DNA from: Chrysophaeum taylorii
Lineage: Eukaryota; Sar; Pelagophyceae; Pelagomonadales; Pelagomonadaceae
Length of the DNA stretch: 64,000 bases
Direction of reading: 5' to 3'
Assembly: GCA_029834535.1 (NCBI GenBank)
Contig: JAQMWT010000315.1
Coordinates: 186,001-250,000 of the forward strand
Part shown: positions 12,901 to 21,350 of the stretch, piece by piece
How positions within the stretch are numbered: position 1 is the first letter of the stretch
Layout: the number at the start of each line of letters is the position of its first letter
The notes under the pieces: model-generated
Seen by the model: only the letters and a program-made list of their open reading frames with translations
Told to the model about the DNA's origin: nothing
Databases searched by the model: none
Made by a program: the position numbers and the translations under genes

Positions 12901-13542
12901 GACCCAGAAGGAACTGCAGCCCGGGTCGCCAGTAAAAAGCGGAGGAAAGGAGGCCGCAAAGCAACCGAGCCTCCCGAGCCTACCGAGCCTCCCGCGTCTA
13001 CCGAGCCTCCCGCGTCTACCAAGCCTACCGAGCCTCCCGCGTCTCCCGCGTATACCGAGCCTCCCGCGTCGACCGAGCCTCCCGCGTATACCGAGCCTCC
13101 CGCGTCGACCGAGCCCCCAAACAAGCAGCAGAAAGAGTCGTCTACAAGCTCGTTTCCTCCCTGGTGGCCAACAGACAAAGAAGCGTGGGACCGTGCGCGC
13201 GCCGAGCTCACCACCACCCTCAATATGCTTTCGGCGCGCGGAAGGAGTTTCAAATCAGTCCGGGTGATGGCTTCGGATGTGCCATATCCCGCTGCGCAGC
13301 CTAAACACTACGTTCCTGGAACAGTCACCTACGCCAGAAATAAGTTCGCCGTCACGTACGACAACGGGGACGATACGGAGCGATATGATGCGAACGACGA
13401 AGACAAGGGAATCCTTGCCGAGCTGAGTATGGGGTACTTCTTACCTTTCGAGAACGATTCGGTGCGATATTTGAAGCCGAGTTCAATGATGTGTGTTTTT
13501 ATGGGAGTGTCCAAGAATGTTTGTAGCAGCGAGCTCGTGTGA
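9908..13542 (+). CDS. MULE transposase, multi-exon: zinc-binding N-terminus, DDE core, SWIM finger, Tudor-like domain
   Basis: Coding pieces: 9908-10240 (acidic N-terminus from ATG); 10230-10500, with a MuDR/FAR1-type zinc-binding block (CKVEGCGFFKRA ... THDEPHTG); 10985-11530, with the first DDE aspartate in FIDGVH and the second in VIVQDFQKG. A GTGAGT donor at about 11516 leads into exon HTPEADAFSC (11572-11599), then a GTAAGT donor, then an exon at 11653-12090 with the MULE signature FGTSTNNPAEAFNKKH. A further exon from about 12295 carries the SWIM finger LSCSCGNYAFSRLPCVC. The last piece (about 12670-13542) has GRPK, a Pro/Glu/Thr repeat (TEPPAS units, 12965-13125) and a Tudor/Agenet-like segment (YVPGTV...FAVTYDNGDDTERYD). 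Some joins are uncertain, but the domain order is that of MULEs. Mobility is plausible but unproven. Confidence 0.7.
10690..10905. repeat. internal array of degenerate TGACCAAACTTGTGACTTTA-like units
   Basis: About ten degenerate copies, 18-23 bp apart, of the same gaccaaactt motif found at the element ends. They lie between transposase exons, probably in an intron or at a fossil element end. Confidence 0.65.
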
Positions 13543-14249
13543 CCCCACGGTCCTATCGGGCATGTACACCCAACGCACTCGACACGGAAACAACTGGCTT
13601 CGTGCAGGAATCCAATCAATCAGGACGGCCTACGCGTGCTCCACCGGCCGGAAAGCCTCGCTCCAAGAAAAGGACCCAGTGCGCCATGTTCTCCGCTCGT
13701 TCAACAAGGCTCACAGGTGACTTGTTTATTTCCAAGCTCCCGCGTCGACTTCAAATCCATGGTTCATTAACGCCCGGGGGGCACTTCGACATAGCAGTGT
13801 GGTTGCCTCGACAAGACCGCCGACGACAACCTCCACAACACTATCAAGAGGCACCCTCCTTAGAACCTCTGATGCGCGCTCTCGACCCTGAATCGATTCG
13901 CAAAGACGCTCTCCCTCTCGGATTTTGGGATCCAGAATGGGGTGATCCGTGTCACGCTGACCATTTACCTTTGTCTTTTGGCGTCTGCCTCTTGCCGAAG
14001 AATGGCGGACGACCACGGCAACAGCACCATGGTGAGTCGCGGTATGGGATGCTCCTACGATGGAAGGTGCGAGAATGGGCCCAGCTTAACCGCGTCAAGC
14101 CGTGGGAAACTGCTGGCGAGGCCGCGCGTCGCAGCCCTCAATATGCGAAGCTCCTTGCGTATCGCCGCGCTGCCTTAGGATCTCCTTATAAGGCGGTCAT
14201 GGGGGGGTGTCCATGCCGCGCGTGTAACGCCACGGTAGATTCTGCGTAG
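13539..14249 (+). CDS. 3' coding-like segment of the MULE, unassigned
   Basis: An open frame of 236 codons overlaps the end of the Tudor-like piece. It contains GFWDPEWGDPCHADHLPLSFG and ends GGCPCRACNATVDSA, and could be a further exon or second product of the transposon. No family is recognised. The start is not defined by an ATG of obvious quality, so this is a possible frame only. Confidence 0.35.
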   Translation: MTPRSYRACTPNALDTETTGFVQESNQSGRPTRAPPAGKPRSKKRTQCAMFSARSTRLTGDLFISKLPRRLQIHGSLTPGGHFDIAVWLPRQDRRRQPPQHYQEAPSLEPLMRALDPESIRKDALPLGFWDPEWGDPCHADHLPLSFGVCLLPKNGGRPRQQHHGESRYGMLLRWKVREWAQLNRVKPWETAGEAARRSPQYAKLLAYRRAALGSPYKAVMGGCPCRACNATVDSA

Positions 14250-14339
14250 CTGCAGCACCTAGCTTTCGTTTTAAAAGCATTTTCGCACCAAAAGCGCTCA
14301 CGCGCCCCCTTAAAAAGCCTCCTTAAGTTTGATTTAAAA

Positions 14340-14591
14340 GGCCGAAGTTTGGTCAATATTGTGGAAGTTTGAGGAGTAGTGACCAAACTTGTTGACCAAA
14401 CTTACAAGGAAATTAGTCAAACTTGAAGGGTTGATTGATCAAACTTAATGCAACTTCGGAGTGACCAAACTTAACTGACCTAACTTCTATGGAAAGTGAC
14501 CACACATGTGAGTTTTTCCTTAATCATACATCAAAATCGAGCAAACATGAGAGAAATTCACCAAACTTTTTGACCAAACTTGACGGATCCC
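14340..14591 (-). repeat. right subterminal iterated motif of the MULE
   Basis: At least seven degenerate copies of gaccaaactt (in places a/gtcaaactt). They are the inverted counterpart of the left-end copies and run to the terminal AAACTTGACGGATCCC. Confidence 0.6.
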
Positions 14592-14789
14592 TTATTATTA
14601 TGGGCATCACGAAGCGAACCAAGCGGTGAAGGCGGCAGTCGGATCAGGCGCGGTCTCTCTGAGCAACCAGAACAGCGTCTTCATATGGGCTGGGAGGGCG
14701 TGCGAGCAACGGGCGGCGTGTCGCACGAGATTAATTAATTAATCAATTAATTACACTCGACGGAGAAGAGACGAAAGATATTCCTCGTG

Positions 14790-16222
14790 CTGACGAGCGA
14801 GGAAAACTTCAACACAATCTCATGCACGATGGTCTTCTTCTTCGTACCACGCGGTCGGTCGAAGGAGTTGAGAGCGAACAAGCTTGCAATGCTTCGGAGG
14901 GAGGAGGTCGACGATTTTTGCCGCCGCCGCCGCCGACCAGAAACGAGACTTCAGACGACGCGCCCGCCTGGTGGAAACGAAACCAACCGCGGGAGAGTCG
15001 TACCCTACGCTTGCGCCGCCGAATCAGCGCGTCGGACGAAGACTATCGACGTGGTGGCGCAAGAGCTGCTGCTAACGACGCCCGAGTATCGGCTCCTCCA
15101 GTCCTTCGAGCTTTGGACAGTTGGAGAACCTCGCGGTTATCGTTTTACTTGCCGTCGTAAACTATCTCAGAGGCAAGGGCGGTCTCGAATCTAAGGAAGC
15201 GAACAAAAACGTGGCCCTCTTCATGAAGGTTTTACGACGCCCTCACCTTTGCCAACGCGGTCACCTTTGCCAACAAATTCTGGTGGCTCCAGCGGCGTTG
15301 AGCTTCTACGTTGCATGTTTGCGACGTCGTCGTTCGCGTCGAGATGCAGTCTTCGACCAAGACAAGCGGCAATCGCGTGTTGTTCGGATCATCCTCGCCC
15401 TTGGCCTATTTGTGTTCGAAGAGGGTGTCGACGTCGCCTTCGATATCGAGATACGCAACGACCTCATCAAACCTCTGCGCCGACGTACAGACTTCCTCTT
15501 CCGGAATCGACGTCGGCGCTGTGGTGCGATCCAAAGCGCTTTTTTCCTCTCTTTTTCTCCTTTGGCATCCTCGTCGTAAGCTCGGTGCTCGTCCTCTTTA
15601 TTCGATATCCTGCCGACCGTTCTCAAGAAGAAAAACTTCAAGAAAGCCGACGTCGTTTCTTACCATAAGTCAATTCGTCGATCGTGAGCGCGTGCGTCGG
15701 TATCGTCGCGGCCGTTGGCTTCGTCGTCGCGGACGAACAGTACCGAATTATTTACGAGCAAGGGTGATCACGTTCTTCAGCGTTCGTCATCAACTTGAGC
15801 AAGTCGCGACCAGCGCAGGCCTCCCACCGGTTCCTTCACGCACCCTGGAAACTCCCCAAGTTCGAACAGTCCCTCGACAGCTATTCGACCGAATACTTTC
15901 AGCCCTGCGTCTTTGACTTGGAGATTCAATGCTGCTGTCGTGGCATATTGTGTGTCCTGCGCCCTGGCACTCTTTCAGCAGATCCATCTACGTTTTCCCG
16001 ATACTGTTCTAGTCTGCCCGCGCTATTGTTTTTTTTCTCTTCTTGGTCAAAGCCGCTCTTCTCTTGTCTCTGTGGCATCAAACTGCCTGACGCTGAACCG
16101 AAAAATGTCGCGAAAAAAACCATCAACGAGCTCATCAGTCTCAGACGATTGCAAAGTCGCCGCAACTTCGCCAGCGGGTGCGCAGCGAGTGGCTGGCTAA
16201 AAGCAACAACAGGAGCGACTTG
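14790..16222 (+). CDS. possible multi-exon membrane protein, structure uncertain
   Basis: No single long frame exists, but successive plus-strand pieces look coding and hydrophobic. About 14822-15120 is a basic, Arg-rich piece. About 15119-15230 contains LENLAVIVLLAVVNYLRGKGG, followed in another frame by FYDALTFANAVTFANKFWW. About 15535-15660 contains RFFPLFFSFGILVVSSVLVLF. At 15690-15755 is SACVGIVAAVGFVVADEQYR, and about 15913-16060 reads AAVVAYCVSCALALF. Four candidate membrane helices separated by plausible AG acceptors suggest a spliced gene for a polytopic membrane protein. The joins cannot be settled by eye, so this may instead be a decayed gene. No family is recognised. Confidence 0.35.
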
Positions 16223-16968
16223 ATTGTTACGAAAAGCCTCCTCCAAGACGCGAGCTTGTGATGCGCGCGCGCAGCAAGATTTCAAGATTTCAAGCCATAT
16301 ATATAGCGATAGAGATGTGCTCTTCTTCCTTCTTAGGTCGTCAGCGTCGTGTAAAACGCCGCCGAGGTTTGCAGCCTTCATCACCGTCCAGCAGTCACCC
16401 TGCTGCCTGCCATCAAGTGCATCGCAGAGCAGCTATTCACCCTATTCGATCTTCGTCTTGACAGAGACGATCATGCTTCTTCTTCTTCTTCTTCTTCAAT
16501 CTTTGTTTGCTTGAACTGCTGACAGACTTCCTGAAAGCTCAGCACGTCGTACTCGTTACTCAATCATGACTAGACACGTACGGACGCGCGCCCCGCATAT
16601 GTGCATGGCAGCAGCCGACGACGTCGCATATTTAGGAGATGCCGCCAATGAAAAAAAATCGCATATCCCCGCCTTTTGGCAGCGACGGCGGTGGTTTTGA
16701 CGCGACGACGCAATAGACTACTCAACAAAAAGCGGCGGCGGCGGTATTGATAATAATGAGTGTCCTTAAAGTTGTTGTTGTTGTTGTTGTTGTTGCGATT
16801 TTAGAACTTGAGCAGCAGCAGCAGCAGCAGCATTCGCCGCGGCCGTCGCGTTTGAAGCGAGCAAGAAATTCCCCCCGCAATCAATGCCAGTCATCATCAT
16901 CATCATCATCATCATACTAGGCTTGCCCTCGGCGGCGGGAACCTCTCTCTGCATCACTCACCACCCAT
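16223..16968. other. intergenic with microsatellites, no gene seen
   Basis: Contains (CTT)n near 16472-16496, (GTT)n near 16770-16797, (CAG)n near 16813-16832 and (CAT)n near 16888-16915. Short frames here are simple-repeat translations (poly-Met, poly-Gln, poly-Leu) and not genes. Confidence 0.5.
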
Positions 16969-18051
16969 TCAGGCGGAGGAGGAGGAGGATCGATAGCATT
17001 CGGAAGCTAAGCGGACGCAGGCGTCGAGGGGGGCCGTGGTGCGGAGGGCCTTGCGGTCGAGATGGGTGGGCGCGGCGCGAAAGCCCCGAGTCTGGAGGGC
17101 CCGCGCAAAGTCGTCTCTCGGCGGGGTCCGGACCCCGGCGAGGCGGGCCACGTGGTCGAGCGAGAAGGCGAGGGGGACCGCGTCGAGCGCGGGGTCCTTT
17201 ACCTCGGCAGACATGAGGGTCAGGGTCTTTTCGAGAACCCCACCCCCCAGCCAGCCCCGGTCCCGGGCGTCCCAAGTCATGTCAGCGAGGGTGTCGCGGT
17301 CGTGGAGCGGTCCCGTCCACAAGGGCCCCGAGACGTTGCCGGAGGCGGCGCCCAAGCTGTCCCAGTCGAGCGGGCGGGCGTCGTCGACGAATCTGTAATA
17401 CCTGTGGAAGAGGTCGCGCGCCGCCGACTTTCTGCGCCGAAAGACGCGGCCAGCAACGCGAAAGACGGGCCCGTGGGGCGAGTAGAGGCACCACAGGGGC
17501 ACGAGAGCGTCGCCGGCTTGCGCGGCGGAAGCTACGGCGCGTCCGGCGAGAATTCGGAGCCCGATTTCGTTGTGCGGCGTCCCCGCGGTCGCGCCCAAGC
17601 GCGCGAGCATCGCCCGGCGGCCCGCGGGCCCCCCGGCGCCCGCGGCGGCGGCTCCGGTCGTCGCGAGGAGTACGATGCCTCGATCGTTCGCGGCGGCGAC
17701 GGCGGCGCCGACGTCGAACGAGAGACCGAAGCTGTCGGCGTCCACGACGTCCGCCTTGATGGACCGCAGCAACTCGGTCGCATCCTCGTGCCGCGTCTCG
17801 ACCCGCAATCCCCGGACGTTTTCGAATAGACCCGAGTCCAAATTCGGCTCGTTGGCGACGACGCGACAATCCAGATCCGTTGCGTATCGGACGGCGCGCG
17901 CCCCAGTGCCGGAGAACGCGTCCACGACGAGGCCGCCCGAGGTGCGGTTCGCGGTCAGGACGGCGAGGTCCCGGCTCACCCTCGACTCGGCCCGGAAGAA
18001 GGCGCGGGATGTGTCTATCGACGCGAACTCGAGGGCAAAGACGAAAAACAT
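16969..18051 (-). CDS. TRM1: tRNA (guanine-26 N2)-dimethyltransferase, compact form
   Basis: Trm1 uses S-adenosylmethionine to mono- and dimethylate G26 of tRNAs. From ATG at 18051 the product is 360 residues. The SAM-binding motif VVDAFSGTGARAVRYA begins at residue 42. The catalytic region reads DVVDADSFG (101-109), where the family usually has D-x-DPFG, so Ser replaces Pro. Later family blocks are NEIGLRILAGRAVASAA, LVPLWCLYSPHGPVFRV and the GPLWTGPLHDRDTLADM region. It is close to archaeal Trm1 in length and lacks the C-terminal zinc and basic extensions of fungal/animal enzymes (over 550 residues). A longer frame opening at 18195 would run into the divergent neighbour, so 18051 is preferred. 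It is divergent from the next gene, with 18 bp between the two start codons. Confidence 0.85.
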   Translation of the reverse strand: MFFVFALEFASIDTSRAFFRAESRVSRDLAVLTANRTSGGLVVDAFSGTGARAVRYATDLDCRVVANEPNLDSGLFENVRGLRVETRHEDATELLRSIKADVVDADSFGLSFDVGAAVAAANDRGIVLLATTGAAAAGAGGPAGRRAMLARLGATAGTPHNEIGLRILAGRAVASAAQAGDALVPLWCLYSPHGPVFRVAGRVFRRRKSAARDLFHRYYRFVDDARPLDWDSLGAASGNVSGPLWTGPLHDRDTLADMTWDARDRGWLGGGVLEKTLTLMSAEVKDPALDAVPLAFSLDHVARLAGVRTPPRDDFARALQTRGFRAAPTHLDRKALRTTAPLDACVRLASECYRSSSSSA

Positions 18052-18069
18052 AATAACCCTTACTTCCTG
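18052..18069. promoter_or_regulatory. 18-bp gap between divergent start codons
   Basis: Only aataacccttacttcctg separates the two ATG codons. Both are supported by protein alignment landmarks close to the N-termini, so transcription must begin at, or within, the partner gene. Either leaders are nearly absent or the transcripts overlap. Confidence 0.6.
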
Positions 18070-19209
18070 ATGACGGTGGTGGTGGTGCTTGGGGGGAGCT
18101 TCGCCGGACTCCAGGTTGCCCTCGAGCTGAGCGGGCGCGTCGAGGTGGTGCTGGTGGACCCGCGCGACTACTGGGAGTTTACGCCCTCGATCCACACGGC
18201 CTTGTGCGGGGATCGGGACCCCTCCCAGCTGCTGACGCCGCTCGACGGATTTCTGGCCAAGGTCAAGTTCGTCCAGGCGGCGGCGACGCGCGTTGGAGAA
18301 AAAAGTGTTTTCCTGAGCAACGGGCAGGAAGTCGGGTTCGATTTCTTGGTCGTGGCCACCGGGTGCAGCTACCCCGAACCCGTCCGGGCGATAGAGCCGA
18401 CGCGGGAGAAGCGGCTCGCGGCGCTCGATGCCGCGCGCGCCAGGCTCCGGAACAAAAAGGTTGTGGTCGTAGGCGGCGGCGCGGTCGGCGTGGAGGTCGC
18501 GGGGGAGCTCGGGTCGAACTGCATCTTGGCGACGAACGCCCGAGAGCTCGTGCCAGATTGTCCCGAGGCGACGCGGACGAAAGCGCTCTCGACGCTTCTA
18601 GCGATGGGCGTTCGCGTTGTGCTCGAGTGCCGCGTCGCCGAGGGCGAGGAGGGAAAGTGCGAACTCCGGACGAAGGATGGTGTCGTCGAAACGATCGAGG
18701 GGGTCGAGTGTTTGTGGTGCTTTGGGGGTAAACCGAACGCCTCTTTCATGCCGCCGGAGCTCCTAGATGCCCGCGGCTTCGTCAAGATCGACGAGGGATC
18801 GCGCCGCTGCACGCCCACTATCTACGCCGTCGGCGACGTCGCGGCCAAGCCCGACGCCCAGCGCCTCGCCTCCTACGCCCACCTCGAGGGCGAGTACGTC
18901 GCCCACCACATCCTATCATCGTCGTCGTCGGAAGGAGGCAACAACAACACAGCCCCCTACGCTCCGCCGCCGCGGTTCGTCGCCCTCTCCTTCGGACCGA
19001 CCAACGGCGCCTTCGTCTACGACGCCACGCCCCTCCCGATCCCGGGGCGAGCCATTCCCTACCTCAAGGCCTTGATCGAGCGGTGGTTCATCCGCCTCCT
19101 CCCGATGCCCTACGCCATTCTCAAGCTCCTCCCGGGCGACCCCAAGGCCCGCGCCTGGGCCAAAAAACAACACAAGTCTACTCCTGCTGTTGCTGTTGCA
19201 ACAACCTAA
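18070..19209 (+). CDS. FSP1/AIFM2-like NAD(P)H:quinone oxidoreductase
   Basis: FAD-dependent pyridine-nucleotide-disulphide oxidoreductase of 379 residues. The N-terminal FAD Rossmann motif VVVLGGSFAGLQVALEL sits at residues 4-20, which fixes the start. The NAD(P)H Rossmann motif KKVVVVGGGAVGVEVAGELG is near residue 130. The second FAD contact, TIYAVGDVAA, is near 250. The C-terminus has an amphipathic basic stretch (ALIERWFIRLLPMPYAILKLL) that could associate with membrane. Family members (AIFM2/FSP1, type II NADH dehydrogenases, plant NDC1) reduce ubiquinone, vitamin K or plastoquinone. The human FSP1 N-myristoylation signal (Gly2) is missing. The exact quinone substrate is inference. Confidence 0.82.
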   Translation: MTVVVVLGGSFAGLQVALELSGRVEVVLVDPRDYWEFTPSIHTALCGDRDPSQLLTPLDGFLAKVKFVQAAATRVGEKSVFLSNGQEVGFDFLVVATGCSYPEPVRAIEPTREKRLAALDAARARLRNKKVVVVGGGAVGVEVAGELGSNCILATNARELVPDCPEATRTKALSTLLAMGVRVVLECRVAEGEEGKCELRTKDGVVETIEGVECLWCFGGKPNASFMPPELLDARGFVKIDEGSRRCTPTIYAVGDVAAKPDAQRLASYAHLEGEYVAHHILSSSSSEGGNNNTAPYAPPPRFVALSFGPTNGAFVYDATPLPIPGRAIPYLKALIERWFIRLLPMPYAILKLLPGDPKARAWAKKQHKSTPAVAVATT

Positions 19210-19326
19210 CAACAACAACAACAACAACGGATTTTCGATTTCTACACCCGAGAAGGTTGCGATTCCCGAACGGCTTGGAAAGAGAAGCAACGGCCCTAAA
19301 AGTAAAGAAACTATTTGCAGGGCATC

Positions 19327-20124
19327 ATGTTAAAAAAGACGACGACTCTCATCGTCAGCAAGGGCGTGACGAACGACCTGCGGTACCAGGCCGAACTGCG
19401 GGCGATCCGCGGGCTGAAAAAACGCGAGGTGGCGCTCGTCGAGTGCGACGTGGCGAGCCTCGCAGCAGCGATCGACAACGCGAGCGGTCGAGTCTGGGTC
19501 CACCTCGTCGGTCACCACTGCGCCACCGGCTTGGGCGAGGAAGTGCTGCACCTCGAAAGGGTCAAGCAGGCGGTGGCCCTGAAGCGGACCTACGTCCGCG
19601 CGCCGCTCTCGTCTTCTCAGATGCGAGCAACGCTCGCCAAGCCGACTATCGACTTCGTCTTCTTCAACGCTGCCAAGACCAAGACCCTTGCCAACTCCCT
19701 CGGGGTCGTCGCATTCGGGTGGTCGACGGCCTGCGTCGACCAGGGGTGCGTCGCCTTCGCGCGGGCCTTCTACGCGGCCCTCGAAGATTCCTTTGCCGAC
19801 GCCTTCGATGCCGCCAAGACTGCAATTTCCGCCAAACCCCACGTCATCGATCTCCCCACCGAGGATACTGCGGTCGTTCGGAAGACAAAGGCCTCCCTCG
19901 ACCTCGCCGACCCCATCCTCTGGGCAAAGCGCCGCCGCCGCCACCACCGCACTTTTTTATCCTCGGAGGAGGCGGCGCCGACACTTGGTGGTGATGACCC
20001 CGAACGTGCCACCACCGCCCGGACTCGTCAACCGCGGACCACCACGACCATCTCCGTCGTCGAGGGGTGGCCCCAAAACGACGACGACGACGACGACACT
20101 TTAATAATAAACCCTCTGTCGTAA
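19327..20124 (+). CDS. CHAT/caspase-like fold protein lacking the catalytic Cys (paralogue 1)
   Basis: 265 residues from ATG at 19327. The pattern is that of a CHAT (caspase-HetF-associated) domain: a strand ending VWVHLVGHH (the family has H-x-x-GHG with the catalytic His), then IDFVFFNAAKT where CHAT proteins have V-x-L-N/S-A-C with the catalytic Cys, then GVVAFGWSTACVDQGCVAFARAFYAAL and DAFDAAKTAI, matching the CHAT block of an aliphatic strand, W-x-V-x-D, an aromatic F-Y helix and A-x-x-x-A. The Cys position is Ala, so it should be proteolytically dead. The C-terminus is low complexity. A related gene follows immediately. The fold assignment is inferred from pattern and needs a profile search. 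Confidence 0.55.
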   Translation: MLKKTTTLIVSKGVTNDLRYQAELRAIRGLKKREVALVECDVASLAAAIDNASGRVWVHLVGHHCATGLGEEVLHLERVKQAVALKRTYVRAPLSSSQMRATLAKPTIDFVFFNAAKTKTLANSLGVVAFGWSTACVDQGCVAFARAFYAALEDSFADAFDAAKTAISAKPHVIDLPTEDTAVVRKTKASLDLADPILWAKRRRRHHRTFLSSEEAAPTLGGDDPERATTARTRQPRTTTTISVVEGWPQNDDDDDDTLIINPLS

Positions 20125-20255
20125 TAATGATTTTTTGTTGGGATTCTAATCTCCGTTGGGTACATATCCTGCGACCTTCCGTTGAGTCAGAGTCACCACC
20201 AAAACCCTCACTCACTCCTCAAAACACCGTCCGTTTAAGTCTCTCCTGCCGAAGT

Positions 20256-21005
20256 ATGTGGCCCTGGCTTTGCGGTCGACGCATCCTGGAGAGGCAGCCG
20301 CAGCCCGTCGTGATCATCGTGCGGACCGCCCCCCACCGCGAGGTTGAGGTCGTGCGCGGGGCTTGCTGCGAGGCAGTGGAATGTTCGCCGGAGCAGCTCG
20401 GAGACACCTTGTCGGCGCAGCGTGGCCGATGCTGGGTCCACGTCGTCGGCCATCGCCGAGGCGATGTGGTCGAATCCCACCTTTCGCTCGATCACCTCCA
20501 AGTCGACCTTCTCTTCGTCAACGCCTCGTACTCGGCGACCCCGGCTCGCTCGCCGTACATTGGCTGGACGACGACCGTCCGCGACGAGGGTGCCGTCGCC
20601 TTCGCCGCCGCTTTTTACGAGGCTTCGGCCATGTGGCCGGTGCCCGAGGCCTTTGAGAGGGCGAAGGACGCCGTGGGACCCCACCGCCTCCGAGACCCCT
20701 TCCCCAACCGCTGGACCAAGGTCTGCCTGCGAACCCCCGACGTTGGCCTCTCTGTCGGTGCAGCGCCGAAACCTACCAGTCGCCGGTCTCTCCTCCGTCG
20801 TCACGAGGCACCCGCGCCCGCGGCCCCCGCCGAAACGCCTGAGGATGATCGTGCCGAGGACGATGGTGACCTCGCCGACCTTCCTCCGGGTACGCTCACC
20901 ATCCCTATCGGCATTCCAGTGATCTCCTGGCCCAACAACCCCGACAACAACGCCGCGACAGACTCGGAGAATCCAAGACCGCGCACGCGGCGACGCACTT
21001 CGTAG
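20256..21005 (+). CDS. CHAT/caspase-like fold protein lacking the catalytic Cys (paralogue 2)
   Basis: 249 residues from ATG at 20256, the first convincing ATG (the frame is open upstream but has only a non-ATG start at 20067). It parallels its neighbour block by block: CWVHVVGHRRGD, VDLLFVNASYS, YIGWTTTVRDEGAVAFAAAFYEA and PEAFERAKDAVG. The catalytic Cys position is Ser in NASYS. The C-terminal 70 residues are Pro/Arg/Asp-rich. The tandem head-to-tail arrangement, 131 bp apart, points to local duplication. Both lost the nucleophile but kept the helix-strand core, suggesting a binding or regulatory role. This is inference. Confidence 0.5.
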   Translation: MWPWLCGRRILERQPQPVVIIVRTAPHREVEVVRGACCEAVECSPEQLGDTLSAQRGRCWVHVVGHRRGDVVESHLSLDHLQVDLLFVNASYSATPARSPYIGWTTTVRDEGAVAFAAAFYEASAMWPVPEAFERAKDAVGPHRLRDPFPNRWTKVCLRTPDVGLSVGAAPKPTSRRSLLRRHEAPAPAAPAETPEDDRAEDDGDLADLPPGTLTIPIGIPVISWPNNPDNNAATDSENPRPRTRRRTS

Positions 21006-21350
21006 GTCCCTGCTTTTCGCGTCCGTTGAGATCCCTGCTTTTCGCGTCCGTTGGGATCCCGCATTCTTTCTTTCTTTCTTTCTTTCTTCTCTCGTTCGTG
21101 ACACAAGTGGCGTCGCAAGATACGAAGCTAAGATCGGCAAGATATTTATTTTAAGCGAGAAGTAGTGTGAGAACTGAAATGGGGATGAGAGAACACGTGG
21201 TGCAGGGGTAAGTGTCATAGCTTCCTTTCAAGAAGGGCTCGAAGAAGAAGAATGAAAGAAAGAAAGAAAGAAAGAAACTCGTCGTATCCGTTGCAGGCGC
21301 CTCATTGGCCAACATATTATTATCATTATCATAGCATCATCATCATCATC
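21006..21350. repeat. intergenic with (TTTC)n and (GAAA)n microsatellites
   Basis: (TTCT)n at about 21064-21090 and (GAAA)n at about 21253-21276 lie in inverted orientation and could pair. A tandem pair of 27-bp units (ccctgcttttcgcgtccgttg core) lies at 21006-21060. Confidence 0.6.

Larger units (their letters stand above)
9729..14591 (+). mobile_element. Mutator-like DNA transposon (MULE), apparently full length
   Basis: The element starts GGGAAAAGTCAAGTTT and ends with the imperfect inverted complement AAACTTGACGGATCCC. It is flanked on both sides by TTATTATTA (9720-9728 and 14592-14600). A 9-bp duplication is typical of MULEs, although the site lies in an ATT microsatellite. Subterminal regions carry many degenerate copies of AAGTTTGGTCA: on the left (about 9740-9840) as tttggtcac, on the right (about 14340-14590) in inverted orientation as gaccaaact. 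A further block sits inside at 10690-10900. The interior encodes a MULE transposase with zinc-binding, DDE and SWIM regions. Confidence 0.75.

Noticed and set aside
12288-13253. 321-codon minus-strand frame with repeated GGSVYAGG/GGSVDAGG units
   Set aside because: Antisense of the TEPPAS coding repeat in the transposase.
16766-16957. Small frame with poly-Met and poly-Ala/Gln
   Set aside because: Translation of trinucleotide microsatellites.
19083-19994. 303-codon plus-strand frame overlapping the FSP1-like gene and paralogue 1
   Set aside because: Arg/Pro-rich wrong-frame shadow crossing two real genes.
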